The notes below the pieces were generated by a model, which made no database searches, was not told the DNA's origin, and saw only the letters and a list, made by a program, of their open reading frames with translations. Shown in pieces: positions 51,730 through 59,733 of a stretch of 64,000 nucleotides of DNA. The DNA comes from DATBLE01 sp963719325 (GTDB lineage Bacteria > Actinomycetota > Thermoleophilia > Gaiellales > Gaiellaceae). Positions within the stretch are counted from its first letter, which is position 1. Each line of letters starts with the position of its first letter. Both the position numbers and the translations under genes were made by a program. The stretch covers positions 1-64,000 of the forward strand of contig CAVRBW010000016.1 of NCBI GenBank assembly GCA_963719325.1, read 5' to 3'.

Positions 51730-52443
51730 TACGCCACCGAGACGAGGTAGAGACCCCAGGGGGGCGCCGTCGTGCCGGCCTCGGCCCGCGGCCGCCCTTC
51801 GAGCAACCTGGCAATCTCCTCGGGCTCACGCTCGACCATCGTCCCGACGAGCGTACGCACCATGTGGCGAAGGAAGCTGTCGGCGACGATCTCGAGCTCC
51901 AGGGCGTCCCCGCGGCGATGCCATGCCGCTGCGGACACCCGGCGCACGAAGACGACGTGCTGGGTCTCCGTCGGCGTGAAGGCCCGGAAGTCGTGCTCGC
52001 CGAGGAGAAGATCCGCCGAATCCGCGAGCCGCTCCTCGTCGACCGGCCGAGGCAGCCACCAGCTCCGCCGTTGCTCGAACGGCGACGGCGTATGCCGGCG
52101 CCAGAGTTCGGTAGCGGTAAGTGCGTGCTCGCGCGGAATGGCGGGCATGGAAATCCTCTGCCGCCTCGCGTGCCGCAGTGACCGATACGTCGTCCGGAAG
52201 CATCGAGTTCAGCGCCTCCGCAGCGTTCGCAGACGGCGGTCCTCCCTCGACGTCGACACTCGCCACCTGACCCAGCGCGTGCACGCCCGCGTCTGTGCGT
52301 CCGGCCACCGCAAGGTTCTCGAACCCCGCGTAGAGAGCGCTCAGCGCCTCTCGCAACGTGCCTTCGACGGTCCGACAACCTGGCTGCGCCGCCCACCCGG
52401 AGAACCCGGTACCGTCGTACTCGATGTCGAGCCGGAGACGCAT
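51726..52443 (-). CDS. truA: tRNA pseudouridine synthase A, frameshifted
   Basis: Isomerises U38-40 of tRNAs. From ATG 52443: RLRLDIEYDGTGFSGWAAQP, VAGRTDAGVHALGQVASVDV (catalytic Asp in GRTDAG), DFHARHSARARTYRYR. At about 52095 the frame breaks; the true continuation WRRHTPSPFEQRRSWWLPRP, LLGEHDFRAFT and FLRHMVRTLVG lies in the next frame to 51726. Deleting one A of CGAACTC joins them as YRLWRRHTPSPFE. An extra base rather than decay is likely, since both halves are intact. The 5' end overlaps the cyclophilin gene. Confidence 0.85.
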
Positions 52444-53002
52444 CCTGCCGATCCTCGCACTCCTGGCGGCGGTGCTCGTCGCCGGCTGTGGCGGGAGCGG
52501 AAAGAAGAAGGGCGCTCTCGACACGTCGAAGAGCTACGCCGTCACCTTGAAGACGAACAAGGGGACGTTCGCCTTCTCGCTCGACGTGAAGGACTCGCCG
52601 AACACGACCGCGTCCTTCGCCTCGCTGGTCAAGAAAGGCTTCTTCGACGGGACGATCTTCCATCGCATCGTCCCCGGGTTCGTGATCCAGGGCGGCGACC
52701 CGACGGGAACCGGCACCGGCGGCCCCGGGTACACGACCGTCGATGCTCCGCCGTCCGATGCGAAGTACACCAAGGGTGTCGTCGCAATGGCCAAGGGTGG
52801 CAACGAACCCTCCGGAACCGCCGGCAGCCAGTTCTTCGTCGTCACTGCGGACGATGCGTCCCTTCCGCCGGAGTACGCGCTGCTGGGCAAGGTGACGAGC
52901 GGGCTCGACGTGGTCGAGAGGATCGGCCGGCTCGGCGATCCGGCCACGGAGCAGCCGACTGAGCGCGTCGAGATCCAGAAGGCGTCCTTGGAAGAGAGCT
53001 AG
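52424..53002 (+). CDS. Cyclophilin-type peptidyl-prolyl isomerase lipoprotein
   Basis: 192 residues from ATG 52424. The signal SSRRRILPILALLAAVLVAGC is a lipoprotein signal (Cys about 22). The cyclophilin core is present: FASLVKKGFFDGTIFHRIVP, FVIQGGDPTGTGTGGPGY, QFFVVTADDASLPPEYALLG. It would assist folding of exported proteins at the membrane surface. The start overlaps truA's by 20 bases, divergently, an unusual layout implying both promoters lie in the opposite gene. Confidence 0.92.
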   Translation: MSSRRRILPILALLAAVLVAGCGGSGKKKGALDTSKSYAVTLKTNKGTFAFSLDVKDSPNTTASFASLVKKGFFDGTIFHRIVPGFVIQGGDPTGTGTGGPGYTTVDAPPSDAKYTKGVVAMAKGGNEPSGTAGSQFFVVTADDASLPPEYALLGKVTSGLDVVERIGRLGDPATEQPTERVEIQKASLEES

Positions 53003-53307
53003 GCCTGCAGGTGCTCGTGGAGCCGTGCGAGGCGCTCGTCCCACTGCGACCCCACCTGCTCGATCCACGTGACGGCGTCGCCGAGCGCGCCGGGAGTCAG
53101 CCGATACCTGGTCTCGCGCCCGGAACGGCTCGAACTGACCAGCCCGGCGTCTCCGAGCGCTGCGAGATGCTTCGACACCGCCTGCCTGGAGACGGGTAGC
53201 TGAGCGGCCAGTTCCGTCAGCGAGGCGCTGTCCCGCCCAGCGAGAGCCTCGAGGAGACGCCGCCGGCTCGGGTCAGACAGCGCAGAGAAGACGCTGTCTT
53301 CCGACAT
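52999..53307 (-). CDS. ArsR-family transcriptional regulator
   Basis: 102 residues; winged helix with LTELAAQLPVSRQAVSKHLA as recognition helix-turn-helix. No metal-binding Cys pair is present. It belongs to the group often encoded beside SRPBCC proteins. It overlaps the upstream SRPBCC gene by 35 bases. A double palindrome 15 bases ahead of the SRPBCC start is its probable operator. Confidence 0.88.
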   Translation of the reverse strand: MSEDSVFSALSDPSRRRLLEALAGRDSASLTELAAQLPVSRQAVSKHLAALGDAGLVSSSRSGRETRYRLTPGALGDAVTWIEQVGSQWDERLARLHEHLQA

Positions 53308-53662
53308 GGATTGCCAGCGCCCACGACCACTCGCCGGCGCAGGCCTGGGGCCCTGATCCCGTCTCGGTGACCGTCAGGCGCGTCCCTTCGGGGACCTCCT
53401 CCAGCGTGAACACGACCTCGCTCTCCCCGGCGCCGTCGGGATCCGGGTCCCACCAGCGAATCGCCAGCCGGCGCTCGAGGTCGGCCTCCTCGACCACGGC
53501 GCGCCGCACGTCGCCGCTATCCCACCGGAACTCGCCCTCCCCTTCGCCGAGGTCGAACTCGACGTCGTTGGCGAACCACTCCTCGAGCCGTTCGGGGCTT
53601 GTCAGCGCCTGCCACACTTCCTCGCAAGGCGCCGGCAGGACGAGTTCGCGCGTGACCTCCAC
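53273..53662 (-). CDS. SRPBCC/AHSA1-family protein
   Basis: 129 residues from GTG 53662, placed behind AAAGGAG; a TTG at 53680 is possible. ELVLPAPCEEVWQALTSPER, LEEWFANDVEFDLGEGEGEF, and WDPDPDGAGESEVVFTLEEV with a C-terminal helix are typical of the AHSA1 START-like fold. Ligand is unknown. The order SRPBCC then ArsR is reversed from the usual pair. The overlap with ArsR suggests tight coupling. Confidence 0.82.
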   Translation of the reverse strand: MEVTRELVLPAPCEEVWQALTSPERLEEWFANDVEFDLGEGEGEFRWDSGDVRRAVVEEADLERRLAIRWWDPDPDGAGESEVVFTLEEVPEGTRLTVTETGSGPQACAGEWSWALAIHVGRQRLLCAV

Positions 53663-53676
53663 CTGGCTCTCCTTTC

Positions 53677-53717
53677 GCAACCTGTAGGTTGCATATAAGA
53701 TGCAACCTTGAAGTTGC
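53677..53717. promoter_or_regulatory. Double palindrome operator of the SRPBCC/ArsR genes
   Basis: GCAACCTGTAGGTTGC (53677-53692) and GCAACCTTGAAGTTGC (53702-53717), centres 25 bases apart, with an AT-rich TATAA spacer that can serve as a -10. It sits between the divergent SRPBCC and clpP genes, so both could be affected. Confidence 0.65.
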
Positions 53718-53742
53718 CAATCTACCAGTGGAGGCGGAGGCC

Positions 53743-54354
53743 ATGAGTCAGGTGATTCCGATGGTCGTCGAGGCGGACGGCCGGCACGAGCGCTCGTTCG
53801 ACATCTACTCGCGACTTCTGCGCGAGCGAATCGTCTTCCTCGGCACGGAAGTCGAGGACCACGTCGCGAACGTGATCACGGCGCAGCTGCTCTTTCTCGA
53901 GGCCGAGGATCCGGACAAGGACATCTCCCTCTACGTCAACTCCCCGGGCGGGTCCGCGTACGCCGGGATGGCGATCTACGACACGATGCAGTTCGTCAAG
54001 CCCGACGTACGCACGACCTGCGTGGGGATGGCGATGTCGGCGGCGGCGATGATCCTGTGCGGCGGCGCGGCGGGCAAGCGCTCGGCCCTGCCGAACTCGA
54101 AGATCATGATCCACCAGGGCTCCGCCGGCTTCCGCGGCACGCCCGCCGACATCGAGATTCACGCGCAGGAGATTCTCGCGACCACCAGGCAGATGGCCGA
54201 GATCGTCGCCGGACACTCGGGTCGCGACGTCGAGCAGGTGATGCGCGACATCGACCGCGACCGGTTCATGACCCCCGCGGAAGCGCTCGACTACGGGCTG
54301 ATCGACCTCATCACCTCGGCCCGGGAGGCGGAGGCTGCCTCCCTCGTGTCCTGA
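53743..54354 (+). CDS. clpP: ATP-dependent Clp protease proteolytic subunit
   Basis: 203 residues from ATG 53743, behind GGAGGCGGAGG. Catalytic Ser in TCVGMAMSAAAMILCGGAAG, His in PNSKIMIHQGSAGFRGTP, and the Asp region in DYGLIDLI. It would form a tetradecameric barrel with a ClpX or ClpC partner encoded elsewhere. No second clpP or clpX is adjacent, unlike many actinobacteria. Confidence 0.96.
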   Translation: MSQVIPMVVEADGRHERSFDIYSRLLRERIVFLGTEVEDHVANVITAQLLFLEAEDPDKDISLYVNSPGGSAYAGMAIYDTMQFVKPDVRTTCVGMAMSAAAMILCGGAAGKRSALPNSKIMIHQGSAGFRGTPADIEIHAQEILATTRQMAEIVAGHSGRDVEQVMRDIDRDRFMTPAEALDYGLIDLITSAREAEAASLVS

Positions 54355-54356
54355 CG

Positions 54357-54479
54357 GTGGAGATCGGTGATCCTCAACGGATCTGGACCGTCGAGCCGAT
54401 CGAAGATCCGGTGCCTACCGCGGAGGTCGACGATGATGCGGAGCCGGTCGAAGAGCCCGCGACTTCCGTCGCCGCCTGA
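54357..54479 (+). CDS. Short acidic Pro/Glu-rich peptide
   Basis: 40 residues from GTG 54357, three bases after clpP: MEIGDPQRIWTVEPIEDPVP then Glu/Asp/Pro-rich to the stop at 54479. It recalls a kind of short acidic protein common in actinobacteria. Evidence is weak: no strong ribosome site, and the next gene starts inside it in another frame. It could be a read-through extension of clpP's transcript only. Confidence 0.35.
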   Translation: MEIGDPQRIWTVEPIEDPVPTAEVDDDAEPVEEPATSVAA

Positions 54480-54918
54480 CCTCGCGGCGGCGATCGTCGG
54501 CTGGCGGGTCTGGCGCGTCGACACCCGTTACCGCTTGTGCTCCGCCCTCCGCGACGAGCCCTGGGAAGCTCGCCATCCGTTCAGCGCCTCATGCGTTTCC
54601 GGTCACGGCGCACCAGACGAAAGCTGCACGTGCGGGATCCACGCGGTGCGCGCGCCGGAGGAGGCGCGCCCCTATCTGATCGGCCGCAACAGTCCGGAAG
54701 CCGTCCACCGCGTGCTCGGGCGCGTCTCGCTCTGGGGCCGGGTGGTCGAAGGCCCGGCCGGCTGGCGCGCCGAGTACGGCTATCCGGCCCAGCTCTGGGT
54801 TCCGGACGACCCTCTGGCGTCCGAGATCGCGCTCCACCTCGGACGATACGCGGTGCCTGTCGAGCTGGTCGGCGCTCGCCACGCAGCCGACGTCATCGAG
54901 GCCGCACTGGCGGCCTGA
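54433..54918 (+). CDS. Conserved hypothetical Cys-containing protein
   Basis: 161 residues from the ATG pair 54433/54436, behind GGAGG. GWRVWRVDTRYRLCSAL, CTCGIHAVRAPEEARPYL, and VLGRVSLWGRVVEGPAGWRA are blocks of a small actinobacterial family of unknown function, with a C-T-C-G knuckle that may bind a metal. It follows clpP and ends next to rplQ, convergently. Confidence 0.68.
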   Translation: MMRSRSKSPRLPSPPDLAAAIVGWRVWRVDTRYRLCSALRDEPWEARHPFSASCVSGHGAPDESCTCGIHAVRAPEEARPYLIGRNSPEAVHRVLGRVSLWGRVVEGPAGWRAEYGYPAQLWVPDDPLASEIALHLGRYAVPVELVGARHAADVIEAALAA

Positions 54919-54919
54919 G

Positions 54920-55387
54920 CTAGGACGATTCCGCCGTAGCCGCTTCGGCTTCGACGCGCTCTTCGGCTTCCTGCCGGCGACGCAGCCTGAGCCGGCGCCG
55001 CTCCGCCTTCTCCTCGGCCTGCTCCTCCGCCGAGAAGTCGACCAGCTCGAGGTAGGCCATCTCGGCGGCATCGCCGGGTCGGGGTCCGAGCCGGACGATT
55101 CGCGAGTAGCCGCCGGGACGCTCGTTGAACCGGGGCGCGACCTCGGCGAACAGCTTGTGCACCACCTCCTGCGAGCGAAGGAAGGCCATCGCCTGGCGCC
55201 GCGCGTGCAGGTCTCCTCGCCGGCCGAGGGTGATCATCTGCTCGGCGATCGGACGCACCGCCTTTGCCTTGGTCACGGTCGTCTTGATCCGACCGTGCTC
55301 GATCAGCGCTCCCGCGAGGTTCGCGTACAGCGCCTTGCGGTGCGAGGCGTCGCGACCGAGCTTCTTCCCGACTCGGTGGTGCCGCAT
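54920..55387 (-). CDS. rplQ: 50S ribosomal protein L17
   Basis: 155 residues. LGRDASHRKALYANLAGALI and GRIKTTVTKAKAVRPIAEQM are the L17 signature, with the closing SRIVRLGPRPGDAAEMAYLEL. The last ~40 residues (RRRLRLRRRQEAEERVEAEA) are a charged extension, as in actinobacteria. Last gene of the alpha operon. The ribosome site GGAAGGGG belongs to the end of repeat copy 3. Confidence 0.97.
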   Translation of the reverse strand: MRHHRVGKKLGRDASHRKALYANLAGALIEHGRIKTTVTKAKAVRPIAEQMITLGRRGDLHARRQAMAFLRSQEVVHKLFAEVAPRFNERPGGYSRIVRLGPRPGDAAEMAYLELVDFSAEEQAEEKAERRRLRLRRRQEAEERVEAEAATAESS

Positions 55388-55390
55388 CAG

Positions 55391-55550
55391 TGCCCCTTCC
55401 AGTGATGTTGCCGCGCTTCTGGGTCGCTAGCACCAAGCGATGCAAGGACGCAGGGAGCCTCAATAGCCGAGCTATTGAGGTGACTGAGGACGCCGCAGCG
55501 CGACGCGTGATAGCGAGCCAAAAGCCCGGAGGACATTGCTGGAAGGGGCA
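55391..55550 (+). repeat. Structured repeat, copy 3, between rpoA and rplQ
   Basis: 160 bp with outer arms TGCCCCTTCCAGTGATGT / ACATTGCTGGAAGGGGCA, different in sequence from copies 1 and 2 yet still complementary. The inner stem is CCTCAATAGC / GCTATTGAGG. The fixed blocks GATGCAAGGACGCAGGGAGC and GACTGAGGACGC are unchanged. The left arm, read on the minus strand, gives GGAAGGGG before the rplQ ATG. The core faces opposite to the genes, unlike copies 1 and 2. Confidence 0.82.
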
Positions 55551-55553
55551 CCG

Positions 55554-56534
55554 CTAGGCCTCGCCTCCGTCGTCACCGCGGAGGCGAAGACCATGTGTTG
55601 CAAGCGTCTCCTTGACCTCCTCGATCGACTTCTTGCCGAAGTTCGGGATCGTCGCGAGCTCGTTCTCCGACTTCATCACGAGGTCGCCGATCGTCTCGAT
55701 GCCGACGCGCTTGAGGCAGTTGTACGAGCGGACGCCGAGCTCGAGCTCCTCGATCGGGAAGTTTTCCATCCCATGGGCAAGCGACGGCTCCGTGACGCCG
55801 CCGTCGGGCGCGACGGCCGCCTCACCGAAGCCCTCGATCTTCTCGATGTCCGTGAAGATCGCGAGCTGCCGAATGAGGATCTCGGCTGCCTGGCCGATCG
55901 CCTCGCGCGGGTCGAGCGACCCGTCCGTCATGATGTCCATCCGGAGCTTGTCGTAGTCGGTCCGCTGACCCACGCGGGCGGACTCGACCTCGTACGAGAC
56001 ACGCCGGACCGGCGAGAAGATCGAGTCGATCGGAATCACGCCGATGGTGTGCTCGGGACCCCGGTTGAGCTCGCTCGGAATGTATCCGCGACCGCGGCCG
56101 ATCGTCAGGGTGACCTCGAGCTTGCCCTTTTCCGCCAGATTCGCGATCTCGAGCTCGGGGTTCAGGATCTCCAGCTCTGCAGGCGCCTGGATGTCGGCAG
56201 CCGTGACCATGCCTGGGCCCTTCTTCTGGAGGCGGACCTCCACTTCGGGGGACTCCCCGTGCAGCCGGCAGATGAGGTTCTTGAGGTTGAGGATGATGTC
56301 GGTGACGTCTTCACGAACGCCCGGCAGCGTCGTGAACTCATGCGCGACGCCCTCGATCTTGACCGAGGTCACAGCGGCGCCCTCGAGTGAGGAGAGCAGC
56401 ACGCGGCGCAGCGAGTTGCCGAACGTGAAGCCGAAGCCGCGATCGAGCGGCTCGATCACGAAGATCCCGCGCTGATCGTCGACCTCCTCGTGGACGATCT
56501 TCGGGACCTGGAATTCCATCGTACGAGTTGCCAT
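55554..56534 (-). CDS. rpoA: DNA-directed RNA polymerase subunit alpha
   Basis: 326 residues from ATG 56534. N-terminal dimerisation domain (PLDRGFGFTFGNSLRRVLLS; ILNLKNLICRLHG) and C-terminal domain (IEELELGVRSYNCLKRVGIE; LATIPNFGKKSIEEVKETLA) are complete. It follows rpsD by 29 bases. Repeat copy 3 begins 3 bases beyond its stop. Confidence 0.98.
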   Translation of the reverse strand: MATRTMEFQVPKIVHEEVDDQRGIFVIEPLDRGFGFTFGNSLRRVLLSSLEGAAVTSVKIEGVAHEFTTLPGVREDVTDIILNLKNLICRLHGESPEVEVRLQKKGPGMVTAADIQAPAELEILNPELEIANLAEKGKLEVTLTIGRGRGYIPSELNRGPEHTIGVIPIDSIFSPVRRVSYEVESARVGQRTDYDKLRMDIMTDGSLDPREAIGQAAEILIRQLAIFTDIEKIEGFGEAAVAPDGGVTEPSLAHGMENFPIEELELGVRSYNCLKRVGIETIGDLVMKSENELATIPNFGKKSIEEVKETLATHGLRLRGDDGGEA

Positions 56535-56563
56535 GCGTTCCTTTCCTGTCCGGTGCGACTGGG

Positions 56564-57184
56564 CTACTTCGAGTAGAGCTCGACGATCAGCGACTCCTGC
56601 ACCGGCGTGTCGATCTCGGCCCGGTCGGGCCACTTGAGGATCTTTCCGGTCAGTCCCTCGTGGTCTGCCTGGAGCCACGGCGCCACGGAGGCAGTCAGGT
56701 CGGTCGCATCGCGCACGACCTGTTCGGCGGAGCTGCCGGTCCTGATCGTGATCACGTCGTTGGGCTTGACCTGATAGCTGGGAATGTTCACGCGGCGTCC
56801 GTTCACCTGGAAGTGTCCGTGGCGCACAAGTTGCCGCGCCTGTGCGCGCGAGGCGGCGAAGCCGAGCCGGTAGACGACGTTGTCGAGACGCGTCTCCAGC
56901 ATGCGGAGCAATTCCTCACCGGTGATTCCCGAGCGTTTCGCTGCCTTTTCGTAGTACGTCCGGAACTGCTTCTCGAGCAGGCCGTAGTAGCGGCGCGCCT
57001 TCTGCTTCTCGCGCAACTGGAGCAGGTATTCCGACTGCTTGATCCGGCCACGCCCGTGCTCGCCTGGCGGATAGCTCCGGCGCTCGATGGCGCACTTCTC
57101 GGTCAGGCAGCGTTCGCCCTTGAGGAAGAGCTTCATTCCTTCGCGGCGGCACTGCTTGCACTTCGGTGAACGGTCGCGGGCCAC
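56564..57184 (-). CDS. rpsD: 30S ribosomal protein S4
   Basis: 206 residues from GTG 57184 (ARDRSPKCKQCRREGMKLFL). A four-Cys zinc site (C9, C12, C26, C31) marks the C+ form. S4 core: RQLVRHGHFQVNGRRVNIPS and the S4 motif TRLDNVVYRLGFAASRAQAR. It autoregulates the alpha operon in E. coli; not seen here. Overlaps the rpsK stop by one base. Confidence 0.97.
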   Translation of the reverse strand: MARDRSPKCKQCRREGMKLFLKGERCLTEKCAIERRSYPPGEHGRGRIKQSEYLLQLREKQKARRYYGLLEKQFRTYYEKAAKRSGITGEELLRMLETRLDNVVYRLGFAASRAQARQLVRHGHFQVNGRRVNIPSYQVKPNDVITIRTGSSAEQVVRDATDLTASVAPWLQADHEGLTGKILKWPDRAEIDTPVQESLIVELYSK

Positions 57185-57588
57185 TAGACGCGCCTCCGCT
57201 TCTTCTGCCGGACGCCGTTGTGTGCCTGCGGGGTGACGTCCTTTACCCCGAGAATCTCGAGGCCGGCAGCCTGGAGCGACCGAATCGCAGTCTCTCGCCC
57301 CGAGCCAGGGCCTTTGACGAAGACCTCGACCTTCTGCAACCCGTGCTCCATCCCCTTGCGCGCGGCGGCGTCGGCGGTCACCTGAGCAGCGAACGGCGTC
57401 GACTTGCGGGAGCCCTTGAAGCCGGCTGAGCCGGCCGACTCCCACACGATCACGTTCCCTTCCTTGTCGGTGAGAGCGACGATCGTGTTGTTGAACGACG
57501 TCTTGATGTGAGCCTGACCGATCGCGATGTTCTTCTTGACGCGGCGGCGCGTGCGACCTCGGGTCGCCTGTCTCCTCGGAGGGGCCAC
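57184..57588 (-). CDS. rpsK: 30S ribosomal protein S11
   Basis: 134 residues. GQAHIKTSFNNTIVALTDKE and ESAGSAGFKGSRKSTPFAAQ, then GPGSGRETAIRSLQAAGLEI, are the S11 core. It is followed by rpsD with a one-base overlap, and preceded by rpsM. Confidence 0.97.
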   Translation of the reverse strand: MAPPRRQATRGRTRRRVKKNIAIGQAHIKTSFNNTIVALTDKEGNVIVWESAGSAGFKGSRKSTPFAAQVTADAAARKGMEHGLQKVEVFVKGPGSGRETAIRSLQAAGLEILGVKDVTPQAHNGVRQKKRRRV

Positions 57589-57589
57589 G

Positions 57590-57964
57590 CTACTTGGCCT
57601 TCTTCCCGCGACCGACGGTCTTCTTCGGGCCCTTTCGCGTCCGGGCGTTCGTCTTCGTCCGCTGCCCGTTCACGGGCAACCCGCGGCGGTGGCGGACGCC
57701 CCGGTAGGCGCCGATCTCGGTCAGACGCTTGATCGCCTGCTGGCGCTCCCGGCGGAGATCACCCTCCACCTGGTGCTGGTCGTCGATATACCGCTGGAGC
57801 TTTGTGACCTCCTCGTCCGTGAGGTCTCGAATCTTCGTTTCCGGCGAGAGCCCGAGCGCGGCGCAGATCTCATGAGCCGTCGGCTGCCCGATCCCGTAGA
57901 TGTACGTCAGCCCGATCTCGAGGCGCTTCTGGTTGGGAAGGTTCACTCCGGCGATGCGTGCCAT
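57590..57964 (-). CDS. rpsM: 30S ribosomal protein S13
   Basis: 124 residues from ATG 57964. ARIAGVNLPNQKRLEIGLTY, GIGQPTAHEI, and RHRRGLPVNGQRTKTNARTR, then a Lys-rich tail. One base separates it from rpsK. Confidence 0.97.
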   Translation of the reverse strand: MARIAGVNLPNQKRLEIGLTYIYGIGQPTAHEICAALGLSPETKIRDLTDEEVTKLQRYIDDQHQVEGDLRRERQQAIKRLTEIGAYRGVRHRRGLPVNGQRTKTNARTRKGPKKTVGRGKKAK

Positions 57965-57972
57965 GCGGCTCT

Positions 57973-58086
57973 CTAGCCCTGCCTTTGCTTGTGTCGCGGG
58001 TTGGTGCAGATGACCATGGTCGTGCCGTGCCGCTTGATCACGCGGCAGCGTTCGCACATCGGCTTGACTGAGGCTCTGACTTTCAT
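57973..58086 (-). CDS. rpmJ: 50S ribosomal protein L36
   Basis: 37 residues: MKVRASVKPMCERCRVIKRH, then GTTMVICTNPRHKQRQG. The zinc ligands Cys11, Cys14, Cys27 and His32 are all kept, so it is the zinc form. The ATG overlaps the infA stop (ATGA). Confidence 0.95.
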   Translation of the reverse strand: MKVRASVKPMCERCRVIKRHGTTMVICTNPRHKQRQG

Positions 58087-58304
58087 CTGTAGCGGTAGGT
58101 GATCCGGCCTCGGGACAGGTCGTATGCCGACAACTCCACCTTCACCCGATCTCCCGGAAGGATGCGGATGTAGTTCTTGCGCATCTTCCCGGAGATCGCC
58201 GCGAGCACCGTGTGCCCGCCGTCGACCTGGATCCGGAACGGCGTACTGGGGAGCGCTTCGACGACCTCGCCTTCAACCTCGATCTTCTCTTCCTTGACCG
58301 CCAT
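58083..58304 (-). CDS. infA: Translation initiation factor IF-1
   Basis: 73 residues, an OB-fold: VEGEVVEALPSTPFRIQVDG, HTVLAAISGKMRKNYIRILP, GDRVKVELSAYDLSRGRITY. Normal length. A 22-bp palindrome lies just upstream, and map is upstream of that. Confidence 0.97.
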   Translation of the reverse strand: MAVKEEKIEVEGEVVEALPSTPFRIQVDGGHTVLAAISGKMRKNYIRILPGDRVKVELSAYDLSRGRITYRYR

Positions 58305-58318
58305 CCTTCCTCACAGGA

Positions 58319-58340
58319 ACCGCGCTCTCGAGAGCGCGGT
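58319..58340. promoter_or_regulatory. Perfect palindrome between map and infA
   Basis: A 22-bp perfect palindrome with core CCGCGCTCTCGAGAGCGCGG, 15 bases before the infA start and about 50 beyond the map stop. It may be a terminator or a processing or regulatory stem that sets the level of infA and the alpha genes. No U-run follows. Confidence 0.5.
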
Positions 58341-58390
58341 CGTCGGGACACCGCAAAGCACGGCACAGCCTGTGGCCGCGTCGCGAGGGC

Positions 58391-59152
58391 TTATCGTAGC
58401 AAAACAGGCGCCGCGGTCAGGATCCGCGGACCGCCTGCCGTGATCGCCACCGTATGCTCGAAATGGGCCGACAGCGAGCCGTCTGCAGTCGAGATCGACC
58501 ACTCGTCGTCGTGGACGTAGATCTCGGGTTCGCCGGCGTTGATCATCGGCTCGATCGCGAACGTCATCCCCTCCGCGAGCAGCGGCCCGCGCCCGGGAGG
58601 GCCATAGTTCGGGATCTGGGGGTCCTCGTGCATCGAGCGGCCGACGCCGTGACCGACCAGGCTGCGCACCACCGAGAATCCGGCGCTTTCCGTCACGTGC
58701 TGCACCGCGTGCGAGATGTCCGACAGCCGGTTTCCGGGCCGGCATTGATCGACCCCGGCCGCAAGCGCGGCCTGGCACGCCTCGAGCAGCCGCTCCGCGT
58801 CCGGCGAGACTTCGCCGACCGCGAACGTGAACGAGGAGTCGCCGACGAAGCCGTCCAGCGTCACGCCGATGTCGACGGAGACGATGTCGCCGTCGGCGAG
58901 GCCGTACGGGCCGGGGATGCCGTGCACGACCATGCCATTCGGAGAGATGCACGTCGCGGCGGGGTAGCCCCGGTAGCCCTTGAAGGTGGGAGAGCCGCCC
59001 TGGGAGACGATGTACTCCTCCGCGATTGCGTCCAGCTCGGCGGTGGTGATCCCAGGACGCACGTGCTCGCCGACAAGTGCGAGCGTGTCGGCGACGACCC
59101 GCCCCGCGTTGGCCATGCGCTCGATCTCAGGAGGGCTCTTCCGAATGATCAC
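58391..59152 (-). CDS. map: Methionine aminopeptidase, type I
   Basis: 253 residues. Metal ligands fall in VHGIPGPYGLADGDIVSVDI, VGDSSFTFAVG, VGHGVGRSMHEDP, MTFAIEPMI and DEWSISTADG. It removes N-terminal Met. The start overlaps the adk stop by four bases. The 86-base gap to infA has the palindrome described separately. Confidence 0.97.
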   Translation of the reverse strand: MIIRKSPPEIERMANAGRVVADTLALVGEHVRPGITTAELDAIAEEYIVSQGGSPTFKGYRGYPAATCISPNGMVVHGIPGPYGLADGDIVSVDIGVTLDGFVGDSSFTFAVGEVSPDAERLLEACQAALAAGVDQCRPGNRLSDISHAVQHVTESAGFSVVRSLVGHGVGRSMHEDPQIPNYGPPGRGPLLAEGMTFAIEPMINAGEPEIYVHDDEWSISTADGSLSAHFEHTVAITAGGPRILTAAPVLLR

Positions 59153-59733
59153 GCTCGCGCCGCCACTTGATCGAGTGCGCGCCGGACCTCGACGAACACG
59201 GCGTCAACGGGCTGGTCGGCATGGATGCCGACCACGTTGCCGCGGGTCGACCGGTAGTACTCGACGAGAGGAGCCGTCTGCTCGTCGTAGAGCGCCAACC
59301 GGCGCTGGATCGCCTCCGGCGTGTCGTCCGACCGGTTCTCCTCGACCGCGCGCTTGACCATCCGGTCGATCAGCGTCTGCCGGTCGCCGATCTGGAACTC
59401 GAAGACCACGTCGAGCTCGCGCTCGAGCTCGCCGAGAAGTCCGTCGAGCGCCTCCGCCTGCGGCATCGTGCGCGGGAAGCCGTCGAGGATGAAGCCCGGG
59501 AGCGTGTCTCCCCGGCTGAGACGGTCGCGAATCATCCGAATCATCAAGTCGTCGTTCACCAGCTCGCCCGCGTCGTACACCGCCCTGACCGCACGCCCGA
59601 CCTCGGTGTCGAGCTCCTTCATCTCCCGGATCATGTCGCCCGTGGCGATCTGCGGAATCCCGTAGGTCTGCGAGATCAGCTTCGCCTGCGTACCCTTCCC
59701 CGACCCCTGCGGGCCCAACAGAAGAATGTTCAC
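59149..59733 (-). CDS. adk: Adenylate kinase
   Basis: 194 residues from GTG 59733. P-loop GPQGSGKGTQAK at about 7-18, then IATGDMIREM, GFILDGFPRTMPQAEAL and ENRSDDTPEAIQRRL. The LID is short and lacks the zinc Cys quartet, as in actinobacteria. It overlaps secY by one base. Confidence 0.97.
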   Translation of the reverse strand: MNILLLGPQGSGKGTQAKLISQTYGIPQIATGDMIREMKELDTEVGRAVRAVYDAGELVNDDLMIRMIRDRLSRGDTLPGFILDGFPRTMPQAEALDGLLGELERELDVVFEFQIGDRQTLIDRMVKRAVEENRSDDTPEAIQRRLALYDEQTAPLVEYYRSTRGNVVGIHADQPVDAVFVEVRRALDQVAARA

